Positions 45,410 through 54,918 of a stretch of 64,000 bases of DNA are shown piece by piece (position 1 is the first letter of the stretch; every line of letters starts with the position of its first letter). The stretch lies in contig NC_007801.1 in assembly GCF_000013565.1 (NCBI RefSeq), positions 1-64,000 on the forward strand. The letters are read 5' to 3'. The DNA is from Jannaschia sp. CCS1 (GTDB lineage: Bacteria; Pseudomonadota; Alphaproteobacteria; Rhodobacterales; Rhodobacteraceae). Under the pieces are notes generated by a model, which was not told where the DNA came from, ran no database searches, and was given only the letters and a program-made list of their open reading frames with translations. Position numbers and translations under genes: made by a program.

Positions 45410-46402
45410 TCATTTATATTCGATCAATCGCACCTCATGGCGCATCAATCTCTTGATCCAATATTCCGCAACACCCAAGCCTTCAGGCAGTTTGCCAAGG
45501 GTCAAGAAAACCGCCTGCGCCAAAGGCCGGCCCCGCCATATCAACCGAAGTATCTGCACAGGATAAAGAGCCAACAAAGCCCACATGAAGGCCCCGAACG
45601 TTATGGCTCCGCCCACCGCGACCAATGGGATAATCAGACCCCAAAGTATCGCCCGGCGGGTTTCAGTCACCTTGTGCCGTTCGGGCGTGCGCCCGTGCAT
45701 CGCCGCTCCCTGGGCATAAGCATATCCTGCGCGGCGAGACCGGCGCCACCATTGCGACAGTCGGGTCATGGCGGCGTCGTGAAGAGTCATTTCAGCGTCC
45801 AGACGAAAGATTCGCCAGCCGGCTTGACGCAAACGCACACATAATTCGGGTTCTTCGCCAGCAATCAGTTGCGGATTGTAGCCGCCGACGTCTTCAAAGG
45901 CGGCGGCACGCATCATCGCATCCCCACCACACGCCTTGGCTTCACCGACAGGGCTGTCCCATTCCGCATCAATCATTCGGTTCCAGATCGTCGTGTCTGG
46001 GAAGCGTTCGCGGCGACGGCCACACACGACGGCAACGTCGGGATGAGCCTCCAGATAGGCTGTAGCCGTTTCAATCCAGCCCGGCTGCACTTCACAATCC
46101 CCATCGAGAAATTGGATGAAAGTTGGCGCTTCACCCCCCTGCAAACAAGCATATCCGGCATTGCGCGCCCGCGCGGCCGTAAAGGGTTGCGAGGTATCAA
46201 GTTCAACAAGTTCAACACCGAGGTTCTGAGCCGTTTCCAGACTTCCGTCAGTAGATCCGGAATCGACATATATTAGCCGCTCGACCTGGTCCTTCAGAGA
46301 CATCAGACAGCACACCAAGCGCGCGCCTTCATTGCGGCCAATCGCGATTGCCGCAACTCGAGGAACCGTTTGCGAGACACCGGAGGCTTCGGTCGCACTC
46401 AC
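45410..46402 (-). CDS. Glycosyltransferase family 2
   Basis: A 330-residue GT-A inverting glycosyltransferase anchored by one or two C-terminal membrane segments (GLIIPLVAVGGAITFGAFMW). It has VAAIAIGRNEGARLVCCL, the DSGSTDGS nucleotide loop, FIQFLDGDCEVQPGW (metal-binding DxD-like), and GGYNPQLIAGEEPELCVRLR. It belongs to the ExoM/ExoO-like group of EPS transferases. It overlaps the upstream transferase gene by four bases, part of a leftward run of four assembly genes ending here. Confidence 0.9.
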   Translation of the reverse strand: MSATEASGVSQTVPRVAAIAIGRNEGARLVCCLMSLKDQVERLIYVDSGSTDGSLETAQNLGVELVELDTSQPFTAARARNAGYACLQGGEAPTFIQFLDGDCEVQPGWIETATAYLEAHPDVAVVCGRRRERFPDTTIWNRMIDAEWDSPVGEAKACGGDAMMRAAAFEDVGGYNPQLIAGEEPELCVRLRQAGWRIFRLDAEMTLHDAAMTRLSQWWRRSRRAGYAYAQGAAMHGRTPERHKVTETRRAILWGLIIPLVAVGGAITFGAFMWALLALYPVQILRLIWRGRPLAQAVFLTLGKLPEGLGVAEYWIKRLMRHEVRLIEYK

Positions 46403-47409
46403 GGTACAGGCCCTGATTTGGGATCTGGTGTTCGCCCTTCTGAAAAACCGGGAACTGGAGCATAATTGGCTTCTAAAGGAGTCCTGATATTGGTCCAGAT
46501 ATCACGGGCTTCCCCAGCCTTCAGATTGTCCCTACGCCGCCCCAAAAGACGCCGTGTTCCAGCTATGCCGCGCCCCAGCGTCCACAGAATATTGGCGGCC
46601 CATACACCGATCAGGCCATGTGCCTGATACAAAAACCGGGTTCGCGAGCTGTAATAATAAGACGGCAAGCGTTTGCGCGCGGTCTGGAATGCATTGACTG
46701 GGCCGCTTTGCCCTTTCAGGTGCACTGCCCGCGCCTCGGGGGCCCGGACAATGCCCCAACTCGCGCGACCTGCGCGCAGACAATATTCAGTGTCCTCAAA
46801 ATAGAGGAAATAACCCTCATCCATCGGCCCGATATCACGCACCATTTCCGCGCGAACCAGCACACAGGGAAAACTCACCCAGTCTATCTTCTCCGGCGCA
46901 GGATCAAGGCCTAGCGGCACGTCCCACGCACCAAATAGCCGCGTCACTAATTGGGTATTCGCCCCCCGAATGAACTCGCTCACGGGGCTCGGAAACCGGA
47001 AAAATGTATGCTCCGGCTGACCGTTTTCAGACTCGACATGCGGCGCAAAAATACCGGCTTCTGGCGCAGCTGCAGCCACATTGAGGATAGTCGTCAGAAA
47101 TCCAGGCTCCAGCGTGGCATCAGAATTCAGGATCAGGTAAAATTCTGCATCGGTCGCAGCGATGATCTGGTTGTGCCCACCTGAGAACCCGGAATTGGTT
47201 GCAGATCGGATCAAACGGACAGGACTGTCCTGGGGCAAGCCCGTGATCCACGCCTCGATCGCGTCCGCCGAGCCATCCTCGGACCGGTTATCGACAATGA
47301 CCACTTCACCATTGATACCGGCCAAGTCGCGCAATGCCGACTGCGCAGAGGCTATGGTCAGATCTTTTGTCCGGTAGTTGATGATAGAGATTACGACGGT
47401 AGTGCGCAT
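46399..47409 (-). CDS. Glycosyltransferase family 2 (rhamnosyltransferase-like)
   Basis: A 336-residue GT-A transferase. It begins TTVVISIINYRTKDLTIASA and has EVVIVDNRSEDGS, FYLILNSDATLEPGFL (DxD-like) and FLYFEDTEYCLRAGRASWGI, as in rhamnosyltransferases of the WbbL type. The donor sugar cannot be read from this alone. It overlaps the next transferase (ATGA) and follows the Wzy-like gene by a single base. Confidence 0.88.
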   Translation of the reverse strand: MRTTVVISIINYRTKDLTIASAQSALRDLAGINGEVVIVDNRSEDGSADAIEAWITGLPQDSPVRLIRSATNSGFSGGHNQIIAATDAEFYLILNSDATLEPGFLTTILNVAAAAPEAGIFAPHVESENGQPEHTFFRFPSPVSEFIRGANTQLVTRLFGAWDVPLGLDPAPEKIDWVSFPCVLVRAEMVRDIGPMDEGYFLYFEDTEYCLRAGRASWGIVRAPEARAVHLKGQSGPVNAFQTARKRLPSYYYSSRTRFLYQAHGLIGVWAANILWTLGRGIAGTRRLLGRRRDNLKAGEARDIWTNIRTPLEANYAPVPGFSEGRTPDPKSGPVP

Positions 47410-47410
47410 G

Positions 47411-48967
47411 TCAAACGGACCTATTTTTCAAATCGCGCCGTTTGCCCGGTGTTTTCTCTCGCTTATACAGTTTGGTCTGTCGTGTGTAGATCGAGATTTG
47501 AGCTTCCTCCGAGTCGGGGTGTATGTTTGTCCCTGAGGTTTGGGCAGACGGCGCGGCACCCCTGAACTGTGGGGCCATCACATCCCCTTCTTCGCGAACC
47601 TTTTCCCCCAGCCGTCCAAATTCCAGCCGACCTGCGATGGCTCCTGCAATCAACATCGTAATTGGCGTTCGGCCTGCATTGGGTAGAAGATCCATGAGGT
47701 TGGCCGCCAACACCACGCACAGTATGGATGTCACCAAGGTCACATTGTAACTGCGCCTTCGCCAAGCCAGTAAAAGCATCGGGATTGTCAGCACCCCGAA
47801 ATCAGCAATGTACTGGAACCAACCGCCGCCAGAGATGGCAATGATCCATGCTCCCTCGGCGACCGTGATATCGCGCCCCCGTTCGTCGAAAACATTATGT
47901 CGGCCAAACCCACCCCATCCAAAAAATGGGCGCTCTTGGGCTCGCGTTAGCAACCTGTCTTCATTTTCAAAGCGAAAATTGAGGGATCGGGCCCGGTCAT
48001 CTGAAATCACCTCAGCCCATTGAACCAATCGCTCCGTGGGCACAATATCTGCGCTGCGCAGCACGGGATAGGTCAGGGTGATCACTGCGATCACAGCCAC
48101 AAAGATCATCTGTCCACGGACGTGTAGAATAAGAACAATGGGCATAAAAAGCAACGCAGTCACCAACCCCCCAAAAGAATTCGACAGCGCAAGTGTTAGC
48201 AAAATCCATGCACCCATCATGAGATAAAGTGACCGGTGTTTTTTGTCTTCGACCCGACTCAATCCAAATGCCGAGAGAACCGACAAAGAAAAGAACAACG
48301 CCAGCAAGAGGCCATGTTCTAAAAACACAATCGGCCGGAACCCACCTGCACGGATATGCTGCTGCCAGTTATGCGGGAAGAAGCCGTAGATCTTAACATT
48401 GAGCTGTGGCGACATCCGGATCTCGAACAGCGCAGGCAACGTATAGACGAGACCTGCCACCACAAGCACCTTGAGCAGAGTCTTATGCGTGTCCGGATGG
48501 CCAAAAAACTTCCGCCCCAGGAAAAATGGCAGCAGCAAGGTCAACGCGGTCAACGTCATGGCGAACGCATCAAAAGGCCTCAGCCCCGGCAGCGATGTGG
48601 GCCCAAAAGTCTGCCGGTCACCGTTGGTCAGCGCCGTCATCGCATTTCCGGACACCATCAGAAAGAAGCACAGCAAGATCAATGGCGACCGGGGGATCCA
48701 ACCTGGTCTGACAGTTTCGGGGTCCTGTTTGGCGGGTAAGATTCCACGACTTTTGTCCGGTCGCATCACTAACGCCAACAACATCAGCGCAATGACCGGT
48801 ATCGTATGCTTGTTCAGTGACGGCAGTAAAGGGAAGTCGAACTCGATCTGAGTAGGCAAAATGAGATAGGCCGCCACTATCGAGACCGCGACAGCCCGCG
48901 GCCAGGTCATCTGGTTGATCAGAACCAATATGATGGCCGGCCAGGACAAGAGCACGAAAGAGGTCAT
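47411..48967 (-). CDS. wzy: Wzy-like O-antigen/EPS polymerase
   Basis: About 518 residues with roughly eleven to twelve membrane helices and a long charged C-terminal tail. A large periplasmic loop includes ENEDRLLTRAQERPFFGWGG, then FGRHNVFDERGRDITVAEGA, the arginine-rich loop shared by O-antigen polymerases and ligases. It joins flipped repeat units into chains. I use ATG 48967 because a G-rich ribosome site is next to it; the frame continues to 49003. Position between transferases and the WecG gene supports Wzy over a WaaL ligase. Confidence 0.85.
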   Translation of the reverse strand: MTSFVLLSWPAIILVLINQMTWPRAVAVSIVAAYLILPTQIEFDFPLLPSLNKHTIPVIALMLLALVMRPDKSRGILPAKQDPETVRPGWIPRSPLILLCFFLMVSGNAMTALTNGDRQTFGPTSLPGLRPFDAFAMTLTALTLLLPFFLGRKFFGHPDTHKTLLKVLVVAGLVYTLPALFEIRMSPQLNVKIYGFFPHNWQQHIRAGGFRPIVFLEHGLLLALFFSLSVLSAFGLSRVEDKKHRSLYLMMGAWILLTLALSNSFGGLVTALLFMPIVLILHVRGQMIFVAVIAVITLTYPVLRSADIVPTERLVQWAEVISDDRARSLNFRFENEDRLLTRAQERPFFGWGGFGRHNVFDERGRDITVAEGAWIIAISGGGWFQYIADFGVLTIPMLLLAWRRRSYNVTLVTSILCVVLAANLMDLLPNAGRTPITMLIAGAIAGRLEFGRLGEKVREEGDVMAPQFRGAAPSAQTSGTNIHPDSEEAQISIYTRQTKLYKREKTPGKRRDLKNRSV

Positions 48968-49042
48968 GTCGCCCCCCTCCCCCGCGCAGTGGTGCGCTGA
49001 CACAGGACCCTGTGGCAGGCGCCCTGATCTCGGGTGATCCGC

Positions 49043-49867
49043 CTAAACATCATCGCGCGGCGTCTCCTCCTCGGAGGCGCGCCACCGAAGTCGAAGGGCT
49101 TCGCCCGTCAATGTCGGCAAGATACCCAAACAAGCCATATAGCGGCTTACCATACGGCGAGGGTTGCTCAGCATGCGCCATAACCATTCCGCAGCAAGGA
49201 CCCTGACAAGACGGGGCGCGCGTTTCTGAGCCCCCGCAATAAAATCAAGGCTGGCCCCGATCGAAACAAACCCCATATGCGGCAAGGCGGCGGTTGCACG
49301 GGCCGCGAAGATCTCTTGCTTTGGAGCCCCAAAGGCTAGCAGACAAAGCCGGGCACCCGATTGATCCAGCTCTGCAATCCGCATGTCAGCATCGGGGCCC
49401 ATCGGATCAAAGCCCATAGGCGGTGCAATGGCGGCCTCTATGTTCAGACCCTCAAATCGCGCTTCAAGCTGTGCCTTAGCCGTATCAAGAACCTCTTGGG
49501 AGGAGCCAAAAAACGCCACAGGCGTCTTTGTCTCGGCAGCCAGCGCGAAGAGAGGCTCCATTAGATCCGAACCTGTCACCAGCTCCACCGGACTTCCCGC
49601 AAGACGCGACAACCACACAATCGGGCGGCCGTCGGCGGTAACGTAATCATGGGCGGCGTAGGCCGCACGAAAGGTCAGATCTCGGTGCAGCTTCACCACG
49701 TGGTCAAGATTGAGGGTGGCCACCGCAAATCCAGATCCCGCCACAAGGTGCGCGCGCAGGTCGTCCAGAAATGCCGCACGGTTCGGTACTGTGACCTTGA
49801 CCAACGGCAGATCGCCTTCGGCCGGGGACCAGGTCATCATGGGCATTTTTTGAGAAGAGACGGACAT
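49043..49867 (-). CDS. WecG/TagA/CpsF-family glycosyltransferase
   Basis: A 274-residue GT26 enzyme. The family core is seen in FAVATLNLDHVVKLHRDLTF, YVTADGRPIVWLSRLAGSPV, VTGSDLMEPLF, PVAFFGSSQEVL and LLAFGAPKQEIFAAR. The last (GAPKQE) is the signature. Such enzymes usually add the second sugar to the lipid-linked primer made by an ExoY-type enzyme, which fits the sugar transferase at 24657. It is the first gene of the leftward run WecG-Wzy-GT2-GT2. Confidence 0.92.
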   Translation of the reverse strand: MSVSSQKMPMMTWSPAEGDLPLVKVTVPNRAAFLDDLRAHLVAGSGFAVATLNLDHVVKLHRDLTFRAAYAAHDYVTADGRPIVWLSRLAGSPVELVTGSDLMEPLFALAAETKTPVAFFGSSQEVLDTAKAQLEARFEGLNIEAAIAPPMGFDPMGPDADMRIAELDQSGARLCLLAFGAPKQEIFAARATAALPHMGFVSIGASLDFIAGAQKRAPRLVRVLAAEWLWRMLSNPRRMVSRYMACLGILPTLTGEALRLRWRASEEETPRDDV

Positions 49868-50167
49868 AGTGGATATGGAAAATAATACTGGGAGTAAACC
49901 ATAGCGGGGGACCTATCAGGTACCAGGCAGAAAAACGAGATAGAAGAGTATTATAATTAATCATTCGTTAGGGAAAAAACGGTATACAGTCCGCTATCGG
50001 TTAAACATGGCGTTTCTACGCCCTATGCCGTTTCCCAACAGAGATATTCGACCAGCCGTGTCTGTACGCTTCGCGTTCGAGAGCAGGTTTTCGGGCCGCA
50101 CGGCCAAGGCTATCCTAGCGTTCGTTGGCCGCGGGCTGGTCGTGATCAACTCAGAAAGGTTGTCGCA
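49868..50167. promoter_or_regulatory. AT-rich divergent promoter region before the spike-like operon
   Basis: This 300-base gap separates leftward wecG and the rightward spike-like operon. It is AT-rich at 49935-49990 (TATTATAATTAATCATTCG and an A-run), which suits a promoter for the operon. AAAGG lies eight bases before ATG 50168. A 64-codon frame at 50007-50201 is arginine-rich and unlike any protein I know, so it is not called. Confidence 0.45.
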
Positions 50168-50425
50168 ATGGACTACTTCAAGACGCACCAGACTGGCCTA
50201 GAAAGCCCCGCCACCCACCTGATCGAAGTGGTTCCGAGCGACAGTGCGCCACTCGCTTTCGTGACCCGGGCGGTCACAGTAGAAGCTGCAGGCTATTTGC
50301 AGGTTGTCACCGCTGGTGGTGATACCGGCCGTATCTTCATGGCTGCCGGAGTTCCATTCCCCTTGAGAGTGACACAAATCATGGCGACCGGAACTACGGC
50401 AACCGGCATCGTTGGCTTATCCTGA
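50168..50425 (+). CDS. Phage/GTA spike base-like protein (Rcc01079 family)
   Basis: An 85-residue protein that fits the small spike-base family typified by R. capsulatus Rcc01079, whose members form the base of GTA head spikes. It has the family layout: LESPATHLIEVVPSDSAPLA, FVTRAVTVEAAGYLQVV, a glycine-rich turn, and the ending PLRVTQIMATGTTATGIVGL. It lacks a signal peptide. The assignment is by remembered family pattern and needs a profile search. In Rhodobacter these spikes bind recipient capsule, which makes its place in an EPS locus striking. It overlaps the next gene by one base (TGATG). Confidence 0.65.
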   Translation: MDYFKTHQTGLESPATHLIEVVPSDSAPLAFVTRAVTVEAAGYLQVVTAGGDTGRIFMAAGVPFPLRVTQIMATGTTATGIVGLS

Positions 50426-51357
50426 TGGCGTGCCTTGGGTTGAGCTATGGCAGTAGCGGAGCCGCACTAATAAACCCGGTTCCTGCCCTTGCCCCGGTGC
50501 CGCGCCCTGTTCTCAACATCGCGCCATCGGTTGCCGGCACCGCGATGGAACTCGACAGCCTCACGGTCGGCGTGAACGGCATCTGGCATGTCGATGGGCA
50601 GCTTGTCTCGCCCACCGCACGGGAATATCGTCTGCGGCTGGATGGTGTGATCGCTCTGGGACCACAGGACACGCCCACCTTCCCAATACCGGACAATACC
50701 GGTGATCAGACCTATACCCTCGACATCCGCGCCCTAGCGAACGGATCATGGTCCAATTGGAACGAAATCGACACTGGAACCGTCGCCAATCGGGTCGGCA
50801 TTCTCAGCCTCGATCAAATGGGGGATAACGAAATCGAGATTGGCGTTTCCGCCAGTGACGTAACGATCACCATTAACACTCCAGCGATCTATGCGGGGAC
50901 GTACATTGTAGCCGCTGCCGATCTTGCCAGTGGGCCGGTCAATATCGTGCAACCCGTCATCGTGAATGACGGCACACCCACAGAGGGAGAAATACTTACG
51001 GTCACACCCGGCCTTTGGGTCTACGACCCTGATAACGGCGGAGTGGCAGACCCACTCTGTCAGTGGCAATCTGGCAATGCAGACACCGGTCTGTTCACCG
51101 ATATCACCGGTGCGACAGCCCACAGTTATCAACTGACCGCCGCAGAGACTGCTGGCGATGTGCGTGTCGAGGAACGCATCAACGACGCTGGCGGCGCCCG
51201 GACGCAAACCAGTGCTACGCTCGCTGTCCCCGGCTCCGGAACCGGAATTGCGGATATCACCAGCGTCACCGCGACCCCAGCGGGATTTGTGGTGGATTAT
51301 ACCGGCACCCTGACCGCGACCAGTGATACATTTGGCATCAAATTGGAGGCAGTGTAA
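50425..51357 (+). CDS. Ig-like-domain protein of the spike-like operon
   Basis: A 310-residue protein starting MACLGLSYGSSGAALINPVP with a short proline-rich neck (PVPALAPVPRPVLNIAPSV), followed by beta-rich domains. The part from about residue 180 (PVIVNDGTPTEGEILTVTPG, then QWQSGNADTGLFTDITGATA) has the form of bacterial Ig-like repeats found in roseobacter phage-like spike proteins. The glycine-rich, signal-less start is common right after spike-base genes. I recognise no enzyme motif. It overlaps the gene on each side by a single base (TGATG and TAATG-type joints). Confidence 0.6.
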   Translation: MACLGLSYGSSGAALINPVPALAPVPRPVLNIAPSVAGTAMELDSLTVGVNGIWHVDGQLVSPTAREYRLRLDGVIALGPQDTPTFPIPDNTGDQTYTLDIRALANGSWSNWNEIDTGTVANRVGILSLDQMGDNEIEIGVSASDVTITINTPAIYAGTYIVAAADLASGPVNIVQPVIVNDGTPTEGEILTVTPGLWVYDPDNGGVADPLCQWQSGNADTGLFTDITGATAHSYQLTAAETAGDVRVEERINDAGGARTQTSATLAVPGSGTGIADITSVTATPAGFVVDYTGTLTATSDTFGIKLEAV

Positions 51358-52247
51358 TGCCCACAGCAACCATCGAACTCGCCAATGGCGACTATGATAT
51401 CGTTATCGACGGCACGCCAAGCACGGTCACGGTTCCCGTTTTGACTGCTGGCAGCATTCTGGAGGCCACCCCAGAAATCGGCGACACCTTGACGGTCACA
51501 GGATCCAATGCCAGCGCCACGGCAACCTTCCAGTGGCAGAAAGACGGTGCGGATATTAGCAGCGCAACGAGTGCAAGCTACGACACCATATCTGACACGG
51601 CGGGCGTTTATCGGCGGGGCGTGTCGGACGGTGCGCAGGGGCCTGTGTATACGAGCGCAGTAACGGTTGCCGGAGTGGCCGGAGGCACAGAATACGTCAC
51701 CGATTTCGTCGAAGAATTCAACGACACTGGCCCCATCAACATTGTCACGCTTGCAGAATGGTCCTCGCAGGGCGGCAGCGGCGGTGACAACTCCGGCCTG
51801 ATCGTCAATGGTGGCAGTGTCAGTCAACCCGCCAGTGCGTCTGGATCGGCCAGCTTTGCCCGAGCACGGCACGCAAAGACGGCCACCACGCAGAGCCGCG
51901 CGACACTCGACATCTCGCAGGTTGGCTCCGGTGGCGCGTCACTGACGCTGCATTTCGCCAACGGATCGGTATGGGCCTACATCCGCGTGGATGCGAACGG
52001 ACGCATAAACTTCTTGGGCAACGGCTTCTCCGCTGCGTTCACGGGGGTTGGCGCCTTTTCCTCGCCGGGTTCTCTTGCGGTCGAGTTTGATGGATCTGAC
52101 CTAATCGCCTACAACAATGGAAGCGAGGTTCTGCGCCGGACTTGGGCCGTTGACCTTGGCACCTCCATCGGAATCGAAGCGCGGACGGGGGTTGGCGAGA
52201 TGCCATTCATGATCGAGCAACTTTTGGTCGAAAGATTCCAGCCATGA
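51357..52247 (+). CDS. Ig-like plus lectin-like (ConA/LamG-type) protein of the spike-like operon
   Basis: A 296-residue protein with two parts. Residues 30-105 form an Ig-like domain (TFQWQKDGADISSATSASYD, then DTAGVYRRGVSDG). Residues 115-296 look like a jelly-roll carbohydrate-binding sandwich (FVEEFNDTGPINIV, then HFANGSVWAYIRVDANGRIN, and SLAVEFDGSDLIAYNNGSEV). There is no signal peptide or catalytic motif. A role in binding polysaccharide, as part of a spike, is inferred. It overlaps the next gene by four bases. Confidence 0.58.
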   Translation: MPTATIELANGDYDIVIDGTPSTVTVPVLTAGSILEATPEIGDTLTVTGSNASATATFQWQKDGADISSATSASYDTISDTAGVYRRGVSDGAQGPVYTSAVTVAGVAGGTEYVTDFVEEFNDTGPINIVTLAEWSSQGGSGGDNSGLIVNGGSVSQPASASGSASFARARHAKTATTQSRATLDISQVGSGGASLTLHFANGSVWAYIRVDANGRINFLGNGFSAAFTGVGAFSSPGSLAVEFDGSDLIAYNNGSEVLRRTWAVDLGTSIGIEARTGVGEMPFMIEQLLVERFQP

Positions 52248-54412
52248 CACGCATAAAATTCAAGGGATTTACAGATGGTGAAACCGTCAGCATCGCTGCA
52301 TCAGACGGAACCAGTACGCTGGGACCAGTGACTGTTTCAGCTTGGCGGCAAACGCAAGTCTCCAACGACTTCGGCAATATGACGATCAATATCAACAGCG
52401 CGTTCATCGACAATCCCAATACGGCGCTTCTGGAGCATATCGGCCCGCTCACCTTCACCGCAACGGTGAACTCCGACACCGGCCTGCCTGTGCGCGCGAA
52501 CCGGGACGTGGGCAGCGCCACCTATGACGTCTATGATCAGCAATTCCACGAATTGGATTTCGTTTGGTCCATGGGCGACGCAGGGACGTTTGATCTGGTG
52601 TCGCGGCTTCCCAGCTTCATGCGCAGCCGGAACACGGCGCACGGGAAGTATGTCAGCCACGTCTACGACACACCCGGCGCAAAGACGGTCACATGCTCAG
52701 CTTACCGCACCGACTTTTCCGATGGCAGCCAATCGAGCGTTCTGGTGGCCCGCAAGACTGTTACATTTACGGTGGCTGATCAGGATGTCTGTTTCCCCGG
52801 AAACATGACGGTCTGCATCGATCCCGATGCAAATTACATCGGCGCCCCGGCTGGCGCACAGACTTTCCCGACCTTCTGGGATTTCGTTGAAAATGGCGTA
52901 AACAATGGTTTTCAAGGCGGAGAGGGCTCACTTCGGTTCCTCTATCGACGTGGGAAAACACACCAGATCGACCAGATCAACGCCTGGGGCCAGTATCGCA
53001 TCTCAAATACCAGCACCCATATTTGGGGCGGCTTCGGCGACGGCCCCCGGCCCGTTCTGACAGCCTCTGCCATCGGGAATATCGGCAACGGTCCCATGCT
53101 GCGGTTCTCCCCAGCGGCAGATGTGGCCGGTCAAAAAGTGGCGTCCGGCCTGTGCCTGATGGAAGACCTTGAGATCAAGGCAGACTGGGACACTGTGACC
53201 AACACCGGTCAGCGCTATGTCTTGTTTGCGGTCAGCGGCCCGGGACGTTTCGCCTTTGCGGGATGCAAGCTGCATTCTTGCGAAACAGCGATCACGTCAA
53301 ATGTAGGAGATGCAGATCAGGTATCCGCCCCCCATGGTCCTTACAACGCCATCACCTTCTTTGATACCGAGGTCACCGATTGTCGGGAATATGCCGTCAT
53401 ACTCGCGTCCCATCCGCAGCATGTCTATTATCGCGGGACAGGCTTCTATCACCACGAAAATCACTTCTCCAACATGGATCCCGCTGCCGAGGGCGTGAAC
53501 GGACGGGGCCAACTCCGTCACACCCCAATGGGACGCGTCGTGATCGTGCAAAGTGACATGTTCTCACGCGCCGGGAACACGACACCGGCCCAACCTGTCA
53601 TCCGTCTGAACGTGTCGCCCACCACACAAGACGGGGGGTTTGAGCCCGATTGTCTGGTCTGGGGCAACATCATCGAGGGCGGCGAACGGCCAATTTCACT
53701 CGGCATTGCGGGCAAACCCGGCGGTGACCCGGGCGCCCCCTATAACCTTTACCCAATGAACACAGTGATCAAGCACAACATCATGCCCGGAGCATGGACG
53801 TCCGAGAAGTTGCTGGAAATCGCTCGTGGTTGTATCTCGGTTGTGGAGAACTATTGCCCCATCCCCGATGCGAATACGGTTGGGGCTTTCGATGCGACGA
53901 CCCAAGGTGTTCGATCTGCTCCCTACGATGTGAGCATATCCGCTGACCTGAAAGCAGGTACAACGCGCGGGGAGGCTATTGTCAGTTCGGCATACTCTGA
54001 GCCGTTTCGCATCTTTGGCAACATGATTGTCGATCTGCGCTCCACCTCGAACGCCAACCAGCAAACTGATGGGTTCGAAGATCCGTCAGCATGGGCAACC
54101 GGCCTGGTAGAGTTCCGTGACAACAGTATCTACGCGCCCAATTGGGGGGCGGCGAACACGGTTGCGGGCCCCTTCACCAACGTGGGCGACATCACGCCGC
54201 GCATGACACGCGGGCCGATCATCGACGTGGGCCGGGATGGGACTTATGAAGACTACCCTGATTTTGCCACACCTTTCGACGGCCTGCCGCTTCTGCGCCC
54301 AGACACGGGCGCGGGGGTAGACGAAACCGCGACAGGTCCTCTCAGCCGAACAGATCTGTTAGGTAACGTTCGCGATACCAATGCGACTGCAGGCCCGGTT
54401 GAGGCTGGCTGA
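52244..54412 (+). CDS. PKD-like and right-handed beta-helix protein of the spike-like operon
   Basis: A 722-residue protein with no signal peptide. An N-terminal domain with a PKD-like part (FHELDFVWSMGDAGTFD, then KYVSHVYDTPGAKTVTCSAY; about 90-180) is followed by a long right-handed beta-helix (SLRFLYRRGKTHQIDQINAW, TEVTDCREYAVILASHPQHV and VVIVQSDMFSRAGNTTPAQP among the coils). Phage tailspikes that cut polysaccharide often have this fold. I see no definite catalytic pair. It is the last gene of the operon and ends just before a long palindromic hairpin at 54469. Confidence 0.62.
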   Translation: MTRIKFKGFTDGETVSIAASDGTSTLGPVTVSAWRQTQVSNDFGNMTININSAFIDNPNTALLEHIGPLTFTATVNSDTGLPVRANRDVGSATYDVYDQQFHELDFVWSMGDAGTFDLVSRLPSFMRSRNTAHGKYVSHVYDTPGAKTVTCSAYRTDFSDGSQSSVLVARKTVTFTVADQDVCFPGNMTVCIDPDANYIGAPAGAQTFPTFWDFVENGVNNGFQGGEGSLRFLYRRGKTHQIDQINAWGQYRISNTSTHIWGGFGDGPRPVLTASAIGNIGNGPMLRFSPAADVAGQKVASGLCLMEDLEIKADWDTVTNTGQRYVLFAVSGPGRFAFAGCKLHSCETAITSNVGDADQVSAPHGPYNAITFFDTEVTDCREYAVILASHPQHVYYRGTGFYHHENHFSNMDPAAEGVNGRGQLRHTPMGRVVIVQSDMFSRAGNTTPAQPVIRLNVSPTTQDGGFEPDCLVWGNIIEGGERPISLGIAGKPGGDPGAPYNLYPMNTVIKHNIMPGAWTSEKLLEIARGCISVVENYCPIPDANTVGAFDATTQGVRSAPYDVSISADLKAGTTRGEAIVSSAYSEPFRIFGNMIVDLRSTSNANQQTDGFEDPSAWATGLVEFRDNSIYAPNWGAANTVAGPFTNVGDITPRMTRGPIIDVGRDGTYEDYPDFATPFDGLPLLRPDTGAGVDETATGPLSRTDLLGNVRDTNATAGPVEAG

Positions 54413-54918
54413 AACACGATCGATTATATCGATCCGGATGCCGCACCATACCTGACACCAAATCCTATTTTTCCCGATTTTCGCATGCGAAAGCCGGGAA
54501 AATTGCCCAGTTGCGACCCAAGTGTCACAGCCACAATTTCTGAAGGACTGCTGGAGACTGTGCTCTGTGTTGGTAGATATCCACATGGATCGCAGGTTTC
54601 CGCCGGTCCCGTGAAGGGCACCCTTCCCTTTGGTCCACTGTTACCTCATTGTGCACTCAAAAATGTCACAAATCCTAATGAATGTGACGCAGAGTTAGAC
54701 AGTGAGGAATTTGCAGGAACCTCAAGTGATATTCGGTGTAAAGTCGTGGGACGTGATCGCATTGATCGCGTCTCGGGGCCTGGGTCCGCACGGTCTCCAG
54801 ACAGGTATTTTTTCTTAGTCATATCACTGAACTGAACAATACAACCGCTAGAAGGCAGCAACTTGCATGCCTGTGGCGTGAGGTTGGTATCGTTTGTGCT
54901 CCAGAAGGATCGAGATAT
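54413..54918. other. Intergenic region with palindromic hairpin
   Basis: About 500 bases between the spike-like operon and the large lipoprotein gene. Besides the palindrome at 54469-54502 it holds no recognisable gene. The promoter of the lipoprotein gene probably lies at about 54780-54890, where an AT-rich TATTTTTTCTTAGTC run is seen, but I cannot fix its boxes. Confidence 0.45.
54469..54502. promoter_or_regulatory. 34-base dyad holding TTTCGCATGCGAAA, candidate parS and/or terminator
   Basis: The core TTTCGCATGCGAAA (54479-54492) is a perfect palindrome. TTTTCCCG and CGGGAAAA flank it on both sides, with only two non-pairing positions between (A/C and T/G). As RNA this makes a long hairpin with A and T runs in both directions, so it could end the spike operon. 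As DNA it shares its core with the palindromes after parB and inside repA. Confidence 0.6.

Noticed and set aside
50007-50201. A small arginine-rich frame before the spike-like operon
   Set aside because: It overlaps the first operon gene in another frame and has no family resemblance or strong ribosome site.
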